A stretch of DNA of 64,000 bases, from the NCBI GenBank assembly GCA_947501115.1, contig CANMVX010000016.1:1-64000 (forward strand), read 5' to 3'. Below the pieces are notes generated by a model. It had not been told where the DNA came from and made no database searches. It worked only from the letters and a program-made list of their open reading frames with translations. The translations under genes and the position numbers were made by a program. Of this stretch, positions 23,574 through 34,027 are shown piece by piece; positions within the stretch are counted from its first letter, which is position 1; the number at the start of each line of letters is the position of its first letter. The stretch comes from Haliscomenobacteraceae bacterium (GTDB taxonomy: Bacteria; Bacteroidota; Bacteroidia; Chitinophagales; Saprospiraceae).

Positions 23574-24887
23574 TTAGGAAATAACCGATCTTCCCATACT
23601 TTCATAGTAGAATCCCTCCTCAGTCATCTGGTCTAAATCGTATAAATTCCGACCGTCAAATATGTGAGGTTGACGCATTAACTGTTTCATTATTTTAAAT
23701 CCAGGTGCTCTAAACTGACTCCATTCTGTGACAATAGCGAGAGCGTCAGCTTCAATCAGCGCTTCGTAAGGTTCATTAACATAAATAATACGATCTCCGA
23801 GTGTTTTTTGAACATTAGGCATAGCCTCAGGATCAAAAGCTTTAACCGTTGCGCCGGCTTCCAGCAATTTTTCAATGATAAACAAGGCGGGAGCCTCCCT
23901 AATATCATCGGTATTAGGTTTGAAGGCCAGGCCCCAAATGGCAATATTCAAGCCTTTAAGATTACCATTAAAACGATTAATTATTTTATTTGCAAGTATT
24001 ATTCTTTGATTATCATTCACTTGCATGACAGAAGAAAGGATGTGGAAAGGATAATTGTTATCATTTGCTGTTTTTGCCAACGCTTGAACATCCTTTGGGA
24101 AACAACTGCCGCCATAACCGACCCCTGGAAAAAGAAAACGTTTTCCAATTCTTGAATCTGAACCCATGCCCTTCCTTACCATGTCAACATCGGCGCCTAA
24201 GATTTCACAAAGGTTAGATATTTCATTCATAAAAGAGATACGCGTTGCTAAATAAGCATTTGCAGCATATTTGGTCATCTCCGCAGATCTTACATCCATA
24301 AAGAAAATAGGGTTTCCCTGACGGACAAAAGGTTCGTAAATCTGTCGCATTAATTTTTGAGCTCTTGCGGAACTTGTTCCGATGACTACCCTATCAGGTT
24401 TTAAAAAATCATCGACGGCAACTCCTTCCCTTAAAAATTCTGGATTTGAAACGACATCAAATAGATTTTTCGATAAATTTTGTTCCAATATAGCTGAAAC
24501 TTTTTCAGCGGTTCCAACGGGCACGGTACTTTTATCAACAATGACTTTATAGTCAACAATGATTTCAGATAAATCTTTAGCTACTTTTAGGATGTAGGAT
24601 AAATCTGCAGATCCGTCCGCTCCAGGCGGTGTTGGCAAGGCTAAAAAAATAATTGCCGCATCTTTTATGGCCTCTGGAAGATTTGTCGTAAACGAAAGCC
24701 TGCCTTGTTTAGTGTTCCTTTCAAAAATTATATCCAGGCCAGGTTCATAAATTGGTACTTCCCCTTTTTTTAATCTTTCCACTTTATTTGCATCAATATC
24801 GACACAAATGACATGATTGCCAGTTTCGGCAAAACAAGCACCGGTTACTAAACCAACATAACCAGTACCAACAACAGCTATTTGCAT
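23574..24887 (-). CDS. ugd: UDP-glucose 6-dehydrogenase
   Basis: The 437-residue product has the GTGYVGLVTGACFAETGNHV nucleotide-binding motif at the N terminus, IYEPGLD near residue 53, the catalytic cysteine loop GVGYGGSCFPKDVQAL and the C-terminal UDP-binding domain (LNIAIWGLAFKPNTDDIREAPA). It oxidises UDP-glucose to UDP-glucuronate for polysaccharide synthesis. GDP-mannose and UDP-N-acetyl dehydrogenases are related alternatives, but the motifs favour the Ugd/TuaD type. It begins 9 nt after the gene for the PQQ-type lipoprotein; no glycosyltransferase genes lie close by. Confidence 0.92.
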   Translation of the reverse strand: MQIAVVGTGYVGLVTGACFAETGNHVICVDIDANKVERLKKGEVPIYEPGLDIIFERNTKQGRLSFTTNLPEAIKDAAIIFLALPTPPGADGSADLSYILKVAKDLSEIIVDYKVIVDKSTVPVGTAEKVSAILEQNLSKNLFDVVSNPEFLREGVAVDDFLKPDRVVIGTSSARAQKLMRQIYEPFVRQGNPIFFMDVRSAEMTKYAANAYLATRISFMNEISNLCEILGADVDMVRKGMGSDSRIGKRFLFPGVGYGGSCFPKDVQALAKTANDNNYPFHILSSVMQVNDNQRIILANKIINRFNGNLKGLNIAIWGLAFKPNTDDIREAPALFIIEKLLEAGATVKAFDPEAMPNVQKTLGDRIIYVNEPYEALIEADALAIVTEWSQFRAPGFKIMKQLMRQPHIFDGRNLYDLDQMTEEGFYYESMGRSVIS

Positions 24888-24896
24888 AAAAATGAT

Positions 24897-26042
24897 TTAA
24901 TTTGAGTAATATATTCTATAAATAACATCGGCATAATCGTCAGAAACTAGCACTGAGCCATCGGGCAATAGTTCCAGGTCAACGGGACGTCCTGTAACGT
25001 CGTCATTTTTAGGATTTAACCAACCGGTAGCGAATGGTTTATAGCTGATAGCCTTTTGATTTTCATCCAGTGTCACAAGAGATAATTGATAACCCGACTT
25101 TTTAGTCCTATTCCAGGAGCCGTGTTCAGCGATGAGTATTTGATTTTTATAGCTGGCAGGAAAATTATTTCCTGTATAAAATTCGATACCAAGGGGAGCC
25201 ACATGAGCACCAAGTTTTTGAGCTGGTTTCACAAAATTATCACAGGGAAATTTTTTACCAAACTCAGGGTCAGGTATATCTCCCTGGTGGCAATAAGGAT
25301 AGCCGAAATGTAAATTATCTTTTTCAGCTCTATTTAGTTCACAAGCAGGGATATCATCACCTAGCATATCTCTGCCATTATCTGTGAACCAAAGCTCTTT
25401 TGAAGTAGGGTGCCAATTGAATCCCACCGTATTTCTAATACCGGAATGAACTATTTCCATATTGGTTCCATCGGGATCCATTCTCGTGATAGAATTAAAA
25501 ATTTTATCTTCTGATTCACAGATATTACAAGGTGCTCCAACGGGAACATATAACTTTCCGTCTGGACCGAAAGCGATATATTTCCAACCATGATGTTTTT
25601 CTGTTGGGAATTTATCATATATGACTTCTGGTTCCCCCGGGTTATCCAGGTTTTGTTCAATATTTTTAAATCGTAAAATCCTGTTTACCTCTGCTACGTA
25701 TAAATCACCATTTCTAATGGCCACACCATTAGGCATATTCAGTTTAGAAGCAATCAAGTACTGTTTTTCTGCCTTATAATCGCCGTTTTTGTCAACCAAC
25801 GCATATACATTCCCTTTATCTCTTGTACCGACAAATAATACACCTGAGGGGGAAAGGGCCATAGACCGGGCATTTACTACATTTTCAGCATAAATTTCGA
25901 TGTTAAAACCATCGGGAAGTTTGATGGTAGAAACATCAATTTTTCCGCTAAATATTTTTGGCATGGGAGGATTTATTTTCCCACAGTAGAGGAAAAGTAA
26001 CATCGGCAACACCATCAATGAACTAAAAAGTGGCTTTTTCAT
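24897..26042 (-). CDS. PQQ-type sugar dehydrogenase-like lipoprotein
   Basis: The 381-residue product carries a lipoprotein signal (cysteine at residue 20, LFLYC) and a six-bladed beta-propeller of the soluble glucose/sorbosone dehydrogenase family. Typical segments are LPDGFNIEIYAENVVNARSM, GVLFVGTRDKGNVYAL, MPNGVAIRNGDLYVAEVNRI, HHGWKYIAFGPDGKLYVPVG and IAEHGSWNR. A CNIC pair occurs at about residue 170. Such proteins oxidise sugars with PQQ when the cofactor is available; PQQ synthesis genes are not in the window, so activity is uncertain. The gene is co-oriented and tightly spaced within its run. Confidence 0.85.
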   Translation of the reverse strand: MKKPLFSSLMVLPMLLFLYCGKINPPMPKIFSGKIDVSTIKLPDGFNIEIYAENVVNARSMALSPSGVLFVGTRDKGNVYALVDKNGDYKAEKQYLIASKLNMPNGVAIRNGDLYVAEVNRILRFKNIEQNLDNPGEPEVIYDKFPTEKHHGWKYIAFGPDGKLYVPVGAPCNICESEDKIFNSITRMDPDGTNMEIVHSGIRNTVGFNWHPTSKELWFTDNGRDMLGDDIPACELNRAEKDNLHFGYPYCHQGDIPDPEFGKKFPCDNFVKPAQKLGAHVAPLGIEFYTGNNFPASYKNQILIAEHGSWNRTKKSGYQLSLVTLDENQKAISYKPFATGWLNPKNDDVTGRPVDLELLPDGSVLVSDDYADVIYRIYYSN

Positions 26043-26057
26043 TTTTGAATTTTTTAA

Positions 26058-28040
26058 CTACTTTATATAATCTGATAAAACAGGATAGGTTGAAATGAGT
26101 TTAGAGGCTTGCTCTTTTGATAATTTTTCACCGTCCAAAAAGGCAACAATTTCGTAATTCTTATTATTTGACCATTGAGCCAGCTCGAATGAATTAAATA
26201 ATCCACTATATATATCTATTTTGTTTTTGTCAGGTAAAATCTCAAACAGCAGGTTTTCATGCCCTTTAATATCTTCAATATTTATATTTTGAATATCGGT
26301 GTAGGGTATTTCTTTTAAAAGCCATTTAAAGCAAAGGGCATCTTGAGCTATATTTCCATTTTCCCCATCAAAAAGCAAATTTGTATTCAACGCCATATCC
26401 ATGGGCTTGGCACCGGAGAAACGAAAAGAAATACCTTGATTTCCTTTATCAAATAAGGGAGAACAAATTACGCGATAGCTTATGTTTGGATGTTTGAGGG
26501 AACTTTGTGAAAAAAAGCGATGAATATCAACCAAAGTGAACAGGCTATTTTTCACCCCTGTACCAAAATCTAAATCTTTATGAGGATAGGCAGAAATAAA
26601 TAACTTTAAACCATCATTTTCATTTAAAACAGGAATTAAGGCATTAAAGTAAGGTTTATTACTACTTTCCAAAGGATGTTCAGCGCCATTTAACACTATG
26701 GCATTGAATTCAAAATAATCTACTTTTTGATCTTCTTTATAGGCTATACCAGCCGTAAAAGTTTGGGGTTTCATTTCGCTCAACGGAGCAAAAAAGTAGG
26801 CAGTGTATAAATCTCTTGCGCCGTATCCACTTTTTCTGTTAGAGGCAAAATAAGCCGTTACGCCATCTCTGGAGGCAGAAAAATGGGTATCATCTGCTGT
26901 AGAATTAATGGGCGTTCCCATATTTTCAGGGACCCGGGCTGAATTCAGGGAAATTTTAAAAATATCAAACCCACCAAGACTTATTTCCGGATTATTAGAG
27001 GAAAAGTATAAGGTAATTCCATCAGGTGCGAGGAAGGGATAATTTTCATCATATACAGAATTTACATCAGGACCCATATTTTCGGGCTTTGACCATATTC
27101 CATTCCGTTTGCTTATTTTAAATAAATCGTACCCCCCTTTACCACCTAAGGTATTTGATGCAAAAATAATGAGGTTATCAGAAATAAAATGAGGTGGTGC
27201 CTGAGCAGAAACCCGATCAAAAGTCGGGTAGAACGGATTTATTTTAAATTTCCCTGATTTCTTGATGGTATCTGTAAAAATAGCTCCCTGGAGAAGATTA
27301 TTTCCTCTAAAATAGTATAAAACCTGTCCAGAGGGGTTAAATCCGATACCAACCTCATGATTAGGCGAATTTAAAATGGGGCTAAATGATTTTGGTTTTT
27401 CCCATACCCCATCTTCTTTAGCAGAATAATAAATATCAGTTTGTGGTAACTCTTCTTTTCCCTCGACTAAATTGGCAGCGGTGAAATATATTCGGTTTTG
27501 GTAGAGAGGGTTCATAACAGGGGCAAATTCGTCACCCTGCGTATTCACCTGAGCGCCTAAATTTTCTACCACAGCTAAAGGATTACGATACTGAATGGCC
27601 AACCCTGTTGCACAGTGTCTAATAATATTTCTAACCTCATTTCTATTGGGATGCGAGGGAGAAATAGCTTTTAGATAACTTTTTAAATAGGAAGAAGCGG
27701 TGGTAAAGTCTTGATGGTGAAAGCGAATTTGACCTAAAAAAAGAAGCGCTTCTACCTGAAGGCTATTTTTGGTTTTTAATAAAGAAACAAATTCTATTTC
27801 GGCCTCATCCAATTTATTTTTATAATAATAGCTTGCGGCACTAAGGAAAGTAATTTCAGGTGATTCTGTTTTGAAAAACTTTTTTCCTACCTGTAGGTAA
27901 CTTAAGACTTCGTCATATCTCTTTTGCTGAAACAGTTGATTCGCTTCATTAAATCTTTTGGCATTACCCTGCGCTAACGAGTGGAGAGGGTAAAGATAAA
28001 GAAATAACATAATTAGGGCGAAAGACCGGCAAAGACTCAT
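26058..28040 (-). CDS. TPR and PD40 beta-propeller protein
   Basis: The 660-residue exported protein has a signal peptide (to about SLAQG), tetratricopeptide-like helices (residues 25-130) and WD40-like PD40 repeats (about 175-420) with the recurring pattern IYFTAANL, LYFSSNNP, AYFASNRKSGYGARDLY. The C-terminal 230 residues are not recognised. The layout resembles PorE-type and other OmpA-associated cell-envelope proteins of Bacteroidota, but no OmpA peptidoglycan-binding domain is visible. A structural or sensory role in the periplasm is plausible. It lies 21 nt after the E2 gene. Confidence 0.75.
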   Translation of the reverse strand: MSLCRSFALIMLFLYLYPLHSLAQGNAKRFNEANQLFQQKRYDEVLSYLQVGKKFFKTESPEITFLSAASYYYKNKLDEAEIEFVSLLKTKNSLQVEALLFLGQIRFHHQDFTTASSYLKSYLKAISPSHPNRNEVRNIIRHCATGLAIQYRNPLAVVENLGAQVNTQGDEFAPVMNPLYQNRIYFTAANLVEGKEELPQTDIYYSAKEDGVWEKPKSFSPILNSPNHEVGIGFNPSGQVLYYFRGNNLLQGAIFTDTIKKSGKFKINPFYPTFDRVSAQAPPHFISDNLIIFASNTLGGKGGYDLFKISKRNGIWSKPENMGPDVNSVYDENYPFLAPDGITLYFSSNNPEISLGGFDIFKISLNSARVPENMGTPINSTADDTHFSASRDGVTAYFASNRKSGYGARDLYTAYFFAPLSEMKPQTFTAGIAYKEDQKVDYFEFNAIVLNGAEHPLESSNKPYFNALIPVLNENDGLKLFISAYPHKDLDFGTGVKNSLFTLVDIHRFFSQSSLKHPNISYRVICSPLFDKGNQGISFRFSGAKPMDMALNTNLLFDGENGNIAQDALCFKWLLKEIPYTDIQNINIEDIKGHENLLFEILPDKNKIDIYSGLFNSFELAQWSNNKNYEIVAFLDGEKLSKEQASKLISTYPVLSDYIK

Positions 28041-28061
28041 GGGTGTACTATATTGAAAAGG

Positions 28062-29342
28062 TTAAAAGCCTTGATTTCCATCAAAACTTTCAATATAATC
28101 TACAATCCGACGTAAAAAAGAACTTCCCAATGCTCCGTCCACTACTCTGTGGTCATAGGATAAAGATAAAAACATAAGATGTCGAATGGCTATAAGGTCA
28201 CCGTAAGGCGTTTCAACCACAGCGGGTTTCTTTTTTATGGCGCCAATAGCTAAAATAGCTACCTGAGGCTGATTTATAATAGGCGTACCCATGATACTAC
28301 CAAAAGTACCTACATTGGTAGTTGTAAAAGTTCCGCCTTGAACTTCGTCAGGTTTCAATTGGTTATTTCTGGCCCGGTCTGCAAAATTATTTACCTTAGT
28401 AGTCAGTTCAAGCAAGCTCAAAGTGTCTGCATTTTTAATAACGGGCACAATAAGATTTCCGGAGGGTAAGGCGGTGGCCATGCCAATATTAATATCCTTT
28501 TTAATGATAATCTTATCACCTTCAACAGAAATATTAATCAAAGGGAAATCACACAAAGCCTTTGCCACGGCTTGAATAAAAATGGGGGTAAAGGTTATTT
28601 TTTGTTGGTATTTTGCTTCGAAAGGTTTTTTAATTTTTTCTCTCCAGAGAACTATTTCGGTAACATCGGCCTCGGCAAATGAAGTTACGTGTGCGGAGGT
28701 TCGTTTAGACATAACCATGTGATCGGCAATTAGCCTTCGCATTCTGTCCATCTCAATGATCTCATTTTCGCCTGAAGTTCGGGTAACTATTTTTTCAGGG
28801 GCCTTGTTGTCACTCGAACCTACCTTTTTTATGGATTCCAAATAGTCCAACAGATCATTTTTTGTTACTCTCCCTTGCATACCTGTGCCGGTGATAGTGT
28901 CTAACTGCTCGAAGGATATATTTTCCTTTAGTGCCATATTTTTCACAAGAGGAGAATAAAAGCGGTTAGATTTGACGATTGGGGCTATAGATGTAACGGG
29001 AGGAGTTGCTTGATAATCAGTAGAATATGTCTCAGTATGGTTTACGGGAGATTCATTGGTAACGATATCCTGAGAAATGTATGTTTTTTCATCTTCACCC
29101 ATTTCGGTAGCTATGATAGCTATCGTTTGACCGACAGGCACCACATCATTTTCATTAAAAAGGATGTCGATTAACTTACCTTTTACAGGAGAAGGAACAT
29201 CGGTATCAACCTTATCTGTAGCTATTTCGACCAGGGTATCGTCGATTTCAATTAAATCGCCAATATTTTTGGTCCATCTAAGGATGGTTGCTTCAATTAT
29301 ACTCTCGCCCATTTTAGGCATGACAAGTTCAAAATGCGTCAT
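28062..29342 (-). CDS. 2-oxo acid dehydrogenase E2 component
   Basis: The 426-residue dihydrolipoamide acyltransferase has one lipoyl domain with the target lysine in EIATDKVDTDVPSP (residue 44), a peripheral-subunit-binding domain (RFYSPLVKNMALKENI...GRVTKNDLLDYL, about 127-168) and the catalytic domain with SYDHRVVDGALG near the C terminus. The single lipoyl domain and catalytic motif fit branched-chain or 2-oxoglutarate E2 as well as pyruvate; the substrate cannot be fixed. No E1 or E3 gene is adjacent. It heads a close-packed run down to the MORN lipoprotein. Confidence 0.92.
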   Translation of the reverse strand: MTHFELVMPKMGESIIEATILRWTKNIGDLIEIDDTLVEIATDKVDTDVPSPVKGKLIDILFNENDVVPVGQTIAIIATEMGEDEKTYISQDIVTNESPVNHTETYSTDYQATPPVTSIAPIVKSNRFYSPLVKNMALKENISFEQLDTITGTGMQGRVTKNDLLDYLESIKKVGSSDNKAPEKIVTRTSGENEIIEMDRMRRLIADHMVMSKRTSAHVTSFAEADVTEIVLWREKIKKPFEAKYQQKITFTPIFIQAVAKALCDFPLINISVEGDKIIIKKDINIGMATALPSGNLIVPVIKNADTLSLLELTTKVNNFADRARNNQLKPDEVQGGTFTTTNVGTFGSIMGTPIINQPQVAILAIGAIKKKPAVVETPYGDLIAIRHLMFLSLSYDHRVVDGALGSSFLRRIVDYIESFDGNQGF

Positions 29343-29407
29343 AAGGATATTTTATCCGTGTTAATTACTGCAAAAATACAAGGTATTTCATTAAAATGAT
29401 TCTTAAT

Positions 29408-30652
29408 TCAATTTAACAAAAAAAGACGTAAATAATTTAAGGAAACGTAAGCTGCATACTGAATATTTTTTTCTCTGTTTTTACCTGCTTTCACAAGGAA
29501 GGTCTGGTGTTTTTCTTTACTACCTAAGGCTACCCAAATGGTGCCAACCGGTTTCTCCACCGTTCCACCGTCCGGGCCAGCGACACCTGAAATGGCAACA
29601 CCTATGTCTGCACCGGTATGCGAAAGTAAACCATGAAGCATTTCAATGACGGTTTCTTCGCTCACTGCACCATATTTTTCTATGGTAACTGGATTAACAC
29701 CTAATGATTTTTCTTTCATTTCATTAGCATAGGAAACGATAGCCCCTTTAAAGTACTGGGATGAACCAGGCACCAGGGTGATAAGATGACTTAAATAACC
29801 GCCGGTGCAACTTTCGGCACAAGCGAGTTGGTAATTATTTTTCTTTAATATTCGTCCAATAACGACAGGCAGTGTGTCTTCATCTTCACCGGCAACGAGC
29901 TGCCCCAGTATGCTATGTAATTGGTTTGTTTTTTCAATAATTAAGCCCTCTAATAGTTGTTTATTGTCGCCTGAGCAAGAAAGTCGTAACCTGATTTGAC
30001 TTAAAGCGGGCAAATAAGCGAGTTTTATAAAATGGGGTAGTTCATTTTCAAATGTTTCTAAACGCTGAGAGAGCGTTGTTTCAGGAATACCCGCTATCAG
30101 CAGGGTTTTATGAATTATTATTTCGGAAGGGAAGGTAGTCTGGAGTTTTGGAATAACCTCATTTTCCATAAGATATTCCATTTCATAAGGTACACCTGGG
30201 AGCGAAATAATAACTTTCCCCAAGCCAGTATTTAGCCACATACCTGGAGCTGTTCCCATTTTATTTGGTAAAACAACTGTATTTTCAGGTACTTGTGCTT
30301 GTGGCACCAGATCCATAGTATTGGGGTCACGACCAATTTTAGTAAAAAAACGAATGAGGAACTGCAGCGTTTCTTCATGTAAAACTAAGGGTACATGTAG
30401 AAATTCTGCTAATGCTTTTTTGGTAATATCATCCTTAGTCGGACCTAGTCCGCCGGTGATAATAACTACATCTACCTCATTAAGTGAAAGTTGAAGCTGT
30501 GATTTGATGTCCATTAATTCATCGGAAACAGACTTCATCTGACTGACCTTCATTCCAATAAGATTCAGTCTTTGTGCAATCCACGAAGAATTTGTATCTA
30601 TGATTTGCCCGATCAAAATTTCGTCACCAATAGTAAGTACGTGAACTTTCAT
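29408..30652 (-). CDS. cinA: CinA-family protein (NMN deamidase related)
   Basis: The 414-residue product has the N-terminal molybdopterin-binding-like domain (MKVHVLTIGDEILIGQIIDTNSSWIAQRL, with ITGGLGPTKDDITK) and a C-terminal CinA domain (about 250-414) with AESCTGGYLSHLITLVPGSSQYFKGAIVSYANEMK and GVAGPDGGT. CinA proteins include nicotinamide mononucleotide deamidase and ADP-ribose pyrophosphatase activities used in pyridine-nucleotide salvage. The full two-domain length is normal. It lies between birA and the E2 gene on the same strand. Confidence 0.92.
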   Translation of the reverse strand: MKVHVLTIGDEILIGQIIDTNSSWIAQRLNLIGMKVSQMKSVSDELMDIKSQLQLSLNEVDVVIITGGLGPTKDDITKKALAEFLHVPLVLHEETLQFLIRFFTKIGRDPNTMDLVPQAQVPENTVVLPNKMGTAPGMWLNTGLGKVIISLPGVPYEMEYLMENEVIPKLQTTFPSEIIIHKTLLIAGIPETTLSQRLETFENELPHFIKLAYLPALSQIRLRLSCSGDNKQLLEGLIIEKTNQLHSILGQLVAGEDEDTLPVVIGRILKKNNYQLACAESCTGGYLSHLITLVPGSSQYFKGAIVSYANEMKEKSLGVNPVTIEKYGAVSEETVIEMLHGLLSHTGADIGVAISGVAGPDGGTVEKPVGTIWVALGSKEKHQTFLVKAGKNREKNIQYAAYVSLNYLRLFLLN

Positions 30653-30684
30653 GCCTCGATTTTAATAGTAAAAAGGGTAAAATG

Positions 30685-31455
30685 TTAAAGATAAATTAAA
30701 TCTCCATGTTGAAAGTACAATGACTGATAATCAGAAGAAGATTTTACTATTAATTCACCCTTGTCAGAAACGCCAGTGATGGTTCCTTGCAAGGTTTCAT
30801 TATTTTTTTTAATAAGAAAAGTATGTTCTTTGTTCATTCCTAACAGGCAGGAATGGTACTGAAAATTTAGTAAATCGGGTTGTTCGTTAATATATGTTAA
30901 ATATTCTTCCAGTGCGGCAAAAAGATTCTTTTCGATTTCTTTTCGGATGGTTTCTTTGAATGTATTTAAAAACAGGGAGGTCGCCGACGGAAGAAAATCG
31001 GGAAAAGACGCCTGATTAACATTTAATCCAACGCTAATAATAGTGCTTTGAACTTTATGAAAGTTAAGACTGTTTTTTATCAAAATACCAGCGATTTTTT
31101 TGTTGGATATATAAACATCGTTTGGCCATTTTAGATAAATGTTTTCAGGCACAGGATATTCAATGAGAATTGATTTTCTTACTGCCAAGCTAACAGCCAT
31201 GTTCATCAGAAAAAGTTTTGATGGAGCAATGTTATCTGGAAAAAGAATGATGGATAATAAAATATTTTTTCCTTTATCACTAAACCAGGTTTTTTCTTGC
31301 TGACCTTTTCCCGCTTCCTGGAAATCGGCTGAAATAACGGTTCCGTGCTGTGGAAAACTGTGGGAAAGCAATTCCATTGCATAAGAGTGAGTAGAAGGTA
31401 TGCTATTAAAAAAAAGATAGGCATCACCAATATTTTGATTCTTATTAAAATGCAA
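30685..31455 (-). CDS. birA: Biotin-[acetyl-CoA-carboxylase] ligase
   Basis: The 256-residue product is a biotin protein ligase: GKGQQEKTWFSDKGKNILLSI matches the biotinyl-AMP loop (GRGRxxxxW type) and KWPNDVYISNKKIAGILI is the biotin-binding signature. It lacks the N-terminal DNA-binding domain of E. coli BirA, so it biotinylates carboxylases without acting as a repressor. It is divergent from rsfS with a 70-bp shared promoter region; birA beside rsfS-ftsH is a common Bacteroidota arrangement. Confidence 0.92.
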   Translation of the reverse strand: MHFNKNQNIGDAYLFFNSIPSTHSYAMELLSHSFPQHGTVISADFQEAGKGQQEKTWFSDKGKNILLSIILFPDNIAPSKLFLMNMAVSLAVRKSILIEYPVPENIYLKWPNDVYISNKKIAGILIKNSLNFHKVQSTIISVGLNVNQASFPDFLPSATSLFLNTFKETIRKEIEKNLFAALEEYLTYINEQPDLLNFQYHSCLLGMNKEHTFLIKKNNETLQGTITGVSDKGELIVKSSSDYQSLYFQHGDLIYL

Positions 31456-31525
31456 GTTTTATTATTTTAAAAGTTCTTAACTTGCTTCAAAATTACCAAT
31501 TTAATTTTTTAAAACATTAATCATT

Positions 31526-31918
31526 TTGAGTACAACCATTGCAAAGTCTCCAAAGAAATTTCATAAAGAGGTGGAAAACCTCAATAATGAGATTATTGAG
31601 AGCATCAAAAATCTTAAAGGAATAGATATAGTAAAAATGGATTTGAGGCATCTCCATGATGCACCCACTGATTTTTTTATTATTTGTGAAGGCACTTCCA
31701 ATACGCAGGTAAAAGCCATAGCCAGCAATATTAATCGTCATGTAAAAGAAACTTTAGATATCAAGCCCAATCATGTTGAGGGGGAAAAATCAAGTTTGTG
31801 GATTTGTGTCGATTATTTTAATACCGTCGTGCATGTTTTCCACCCTGATATGAGAAAATATTATGCGTTGGAAGACTTGTGGAGTGACGCAAAAACAGTG
31901 GTTTACGAAAATTTGTAG
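31526..31918 (+). CDS. rsfS: Ribosome silencing factor RsfS
   Basis: The 130-residue product is RsfS/Iojap-like: IVKMDLRHLHDAPTDFFIICEGTSNTQVKAIASNI, then KPNHVEGEKSSLWICVDYFNTVVHVFHPDMRKYYALEDLWSDA. It binds ribosomal protein uL14 and blocks subunit joining when nutrients are short. The only start that keeps the N-terminal helix is TTG at 31526; the first ATG in frame falls inside the domain. A ribosome site is not obvious. ftsH follows in the same direction. Confidence 0.9.
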   Translation: MSTTIAKSPKKFHKEVENLNNEIIESIKNLKGIDIVKMDLRHLHDAPTDFFIICEGTSNTQVKAIASNINRHVKETLDIKPNHVEGEKSSLWICVDYFNTVVHVFHPDMRKYYALEDLWSDAKTVVYENL

Positions 31919-32017
31919 TAAATTTTTTACAATTGAAGCTGCGGATTGCAACGATTATAGTAATTGATTGTTTGAACCCGTGTATATTTTAATTTCAGAA
32001 TAAAATAGCCTCCTGGC

Positions 32018-34024
32018 ATGGACAGTAACAAAAAGCCGGCAAGCCCGGAAAATGGCGGTAACCGCTTTAATGGTTTTTGGATTTACGGAGTACTCATTCT
32101 TACTTTCATAGCTATTAATATGTTCACGATGATTGGTGCTGACAAAAAACAGCTTACCCAAAATCGTTTAGAACAAATGATACGTGATTCTGATATTGAA
32201 AAAATTGAAGTGGTCAATAATCAGAAAGCGCTTATTTATATCAAAAAAGGTAGTTTATCCAAATATAGTGATATAGAAAAGTCTAATCTTTCTGCAGACA
32301 GAAACCATTATTTTATAGATATCGGAAACGTAGAGGTTTTTAGTTCATCTTTGAAAGAAGTACAAGAAAAGGCTGGGATTCCAAGAGAAAATTGGGTTCA
32401 CCCTGCTTATGTTACCAAAACAAATTGGATAGGACCTATTTTAAATTGGGTTTTACCCGTTTTCATCCTTATTGCTATCTGGCTTTTTATTATGAAAAGA
32501 GTTGGCGGTGGTGGTGGCGGTCCCGGTGGACAGATTTTCAATATTGGAAAATCAAAGGCAACGCTTTTTGACCAAAATAGTAAGGTTAATGTTACTTTCG
32601 CAGATGTCGCTGGTTTGGATGAAGCTAAGGTCGAAGTAATGGAGGTGGTTGATTTCTTGAAAACACCAAAAAAATATACGGCACTGGGTGGAAAAATTCC
32701 AAAGGGCGTTCTTTTGGTTGGCCCTCCGGGAACAGGAAAAACATTGCTAGCTAAGGCAGTAGCCGGAGAAGCAAGTGTGCCTTTCTTTTCAATTTCAGGA
32801 TCCGATTTCGTAGAGATGTTTGTTGGCGTTGGAGCATCAAGGGTCAGAGACTTGTTTAAACAAGCCAGAGAAAAAGCACCATGTATCGTTTTTATAGACG
32901 AAATAGATGCTATCGGTAGGGCTCGTGGAAAAAATAATATGCAGGGTGGAAATGATGAGCGCGAAAATACATTAAATCAGCTTTTAGTAGAAATGGACGG
33001 TTTCTCTACTGATAAAGGGGTCATCTTGATGGCTGCTACAAATAGACCTGATATATTAGATAGTGCTTTACTCAGACCTGGTCGTTTTGATAGACAAATT
33101 GGCATAGATCGCCCTGATCTAAAAGGAAGAGAAGCCATTTTCAAGGTTCATTTAAAGACAATTATAAAGTCAGACGATGTTAAGCCTTTTATCCTTGCTG
33201 AGATGACGCCAGGTTTTGCTGGTGCAGATATAGCTAATGTTTGTAATGAGGCTGCACTTATAGCTGCAAGAAGAAACAAAGCAGCCGTCGATTTAGATGA
33301 TTTTAATTATGCACTAGATCGTGTAATTGGTGGATTAGAGAAAAAGAATAAATTAATCTCTCCCGAAGAAAAGAAAATTATTGCTTACCATGAAGCGGGT
33401 CATGCTATCTGCGGCTGGTACCTCGAGCATGCAGCTCCGTTGGTAAAAGTGACTATTGTTCCCCGCGGAATTGGAACCTTAGGCTTTGCTCAGTATTTGC
33501 CAAAAGAAGAAAACATAACCAGAACTGAGCAATTGCTCGATAGAATATGTATGACTTTTGGAGGCCGTGCAGCAGAGAAGTTGATTTTCAGTAAAATTTC
33601 AACAGGCGCCCAGAATGACCTCGATCAGGTTACCAAAATGGCGTACAGTATGATCTCTATTTTTGGTATGAATGAGAAGGTAGGTCAGGTTTCATTTTAC
33701 GGTATGCAAAATGATTCTTTTCATAAACCTTATTCTGACGAAACAGCTTCTTTGATTGACGACGAAGTAAGACAGTTATTGCAACTGCAATATGAAAGGG
33801 CTCAAAATTTATTGACAGAGAAAAAAACGGAATTGGAAATGTTAGCTCAAGAGCTGCTGTCCAAAGAAGTTTTACATAAATCTGATGTCGAAAAATTAAT
33901 CGGACCCCGCCCATATCAGGAGGAAGAGAAATACTATCATCCTGAAGAACTAAAGGAGGAAGTAAAAGAAGAAATAAAAGAGGAGACAAAAGAAGAAGTG
34001 GCTCCAACGGAAGAAAGTAAGTAA
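32018..34024 (+). CDS. ftsH: ATP-dependent zinc metalloprotease FtsH
   Basis: The 668-residue inner-membrane protease has two membrane segments (about 19-38 and 139-160), a Gly-rich linker (163-171), an AAA+ domain with Walker A GPPGTGKT (235-242), Walker [13 protein letters not shown] and second-region-of-homology arginines, and the M41 zinc site HEAGH (458-462). It removes misassembled membrane proteins and selected regulators. The C terminus is an unusually acidic, lysine-spaced tail (about 645-668, repeated KEE). It follows rsfS by 100 bp and converges with the EamA gene, 3 nt between stops. Confidence 0.96.
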   Translation: MDSNKKPASPENGGNRFNGFWIYGVLILTFIAINMFTMIGADKKQLTQNRLEQMIRDSDIEKIEVVNNQKALIYIKKGSLSKYSDIEKSNLSADRNHYFIDIGNVEVFSSSLKEVQEKAGIPRENWVHPAYVTKTNWIGPILNWVLPVFILIAIWLFIMKRVGGGGGGPGGQIFNIGKSKATLFDQNSKVNVTFADVAGLDEAKVEVMEVVDFLKTPKKYTALGGKIPKGVLLVGPPGTGKTLLAKAVAGEASVPFFSISGSDFVEMFVGVGASRVRDLFKQAREKAPCIVFIDEIDAIGRARGKNNMQGGNDERENTLNQLLVEMDGFSTDKGVILMAATNRPDILDSALLRPGRFDRQIGIDRPDLKGREAIFKVHLKTIIKSDDVKPFILAEMTPGFAGADIANVCNEAALIAARRNKAAVDLDDFNYALDRVIGGLEKKNKLISPEEKKIIAYHEAGHAICGWYLEHAAPLVKVTIVPRGIGTLGFAQYLPKEENITRTEQLLDRICMTFGGRAAEKLIFSKISTGAQNDLDQVTKMAYSMISIFGMNEKVGQVSFYGMQNDSFHKPYSDETASLIDDEVRQLLQLQYERAQNLLTEKKTELEMLAQELLSKEVLHKSDVEKLIGPRPYQEEEKYYHPEELKEEVKEEIKEETKEEVAPTEESK

Positions 34025-34027
34025 GCG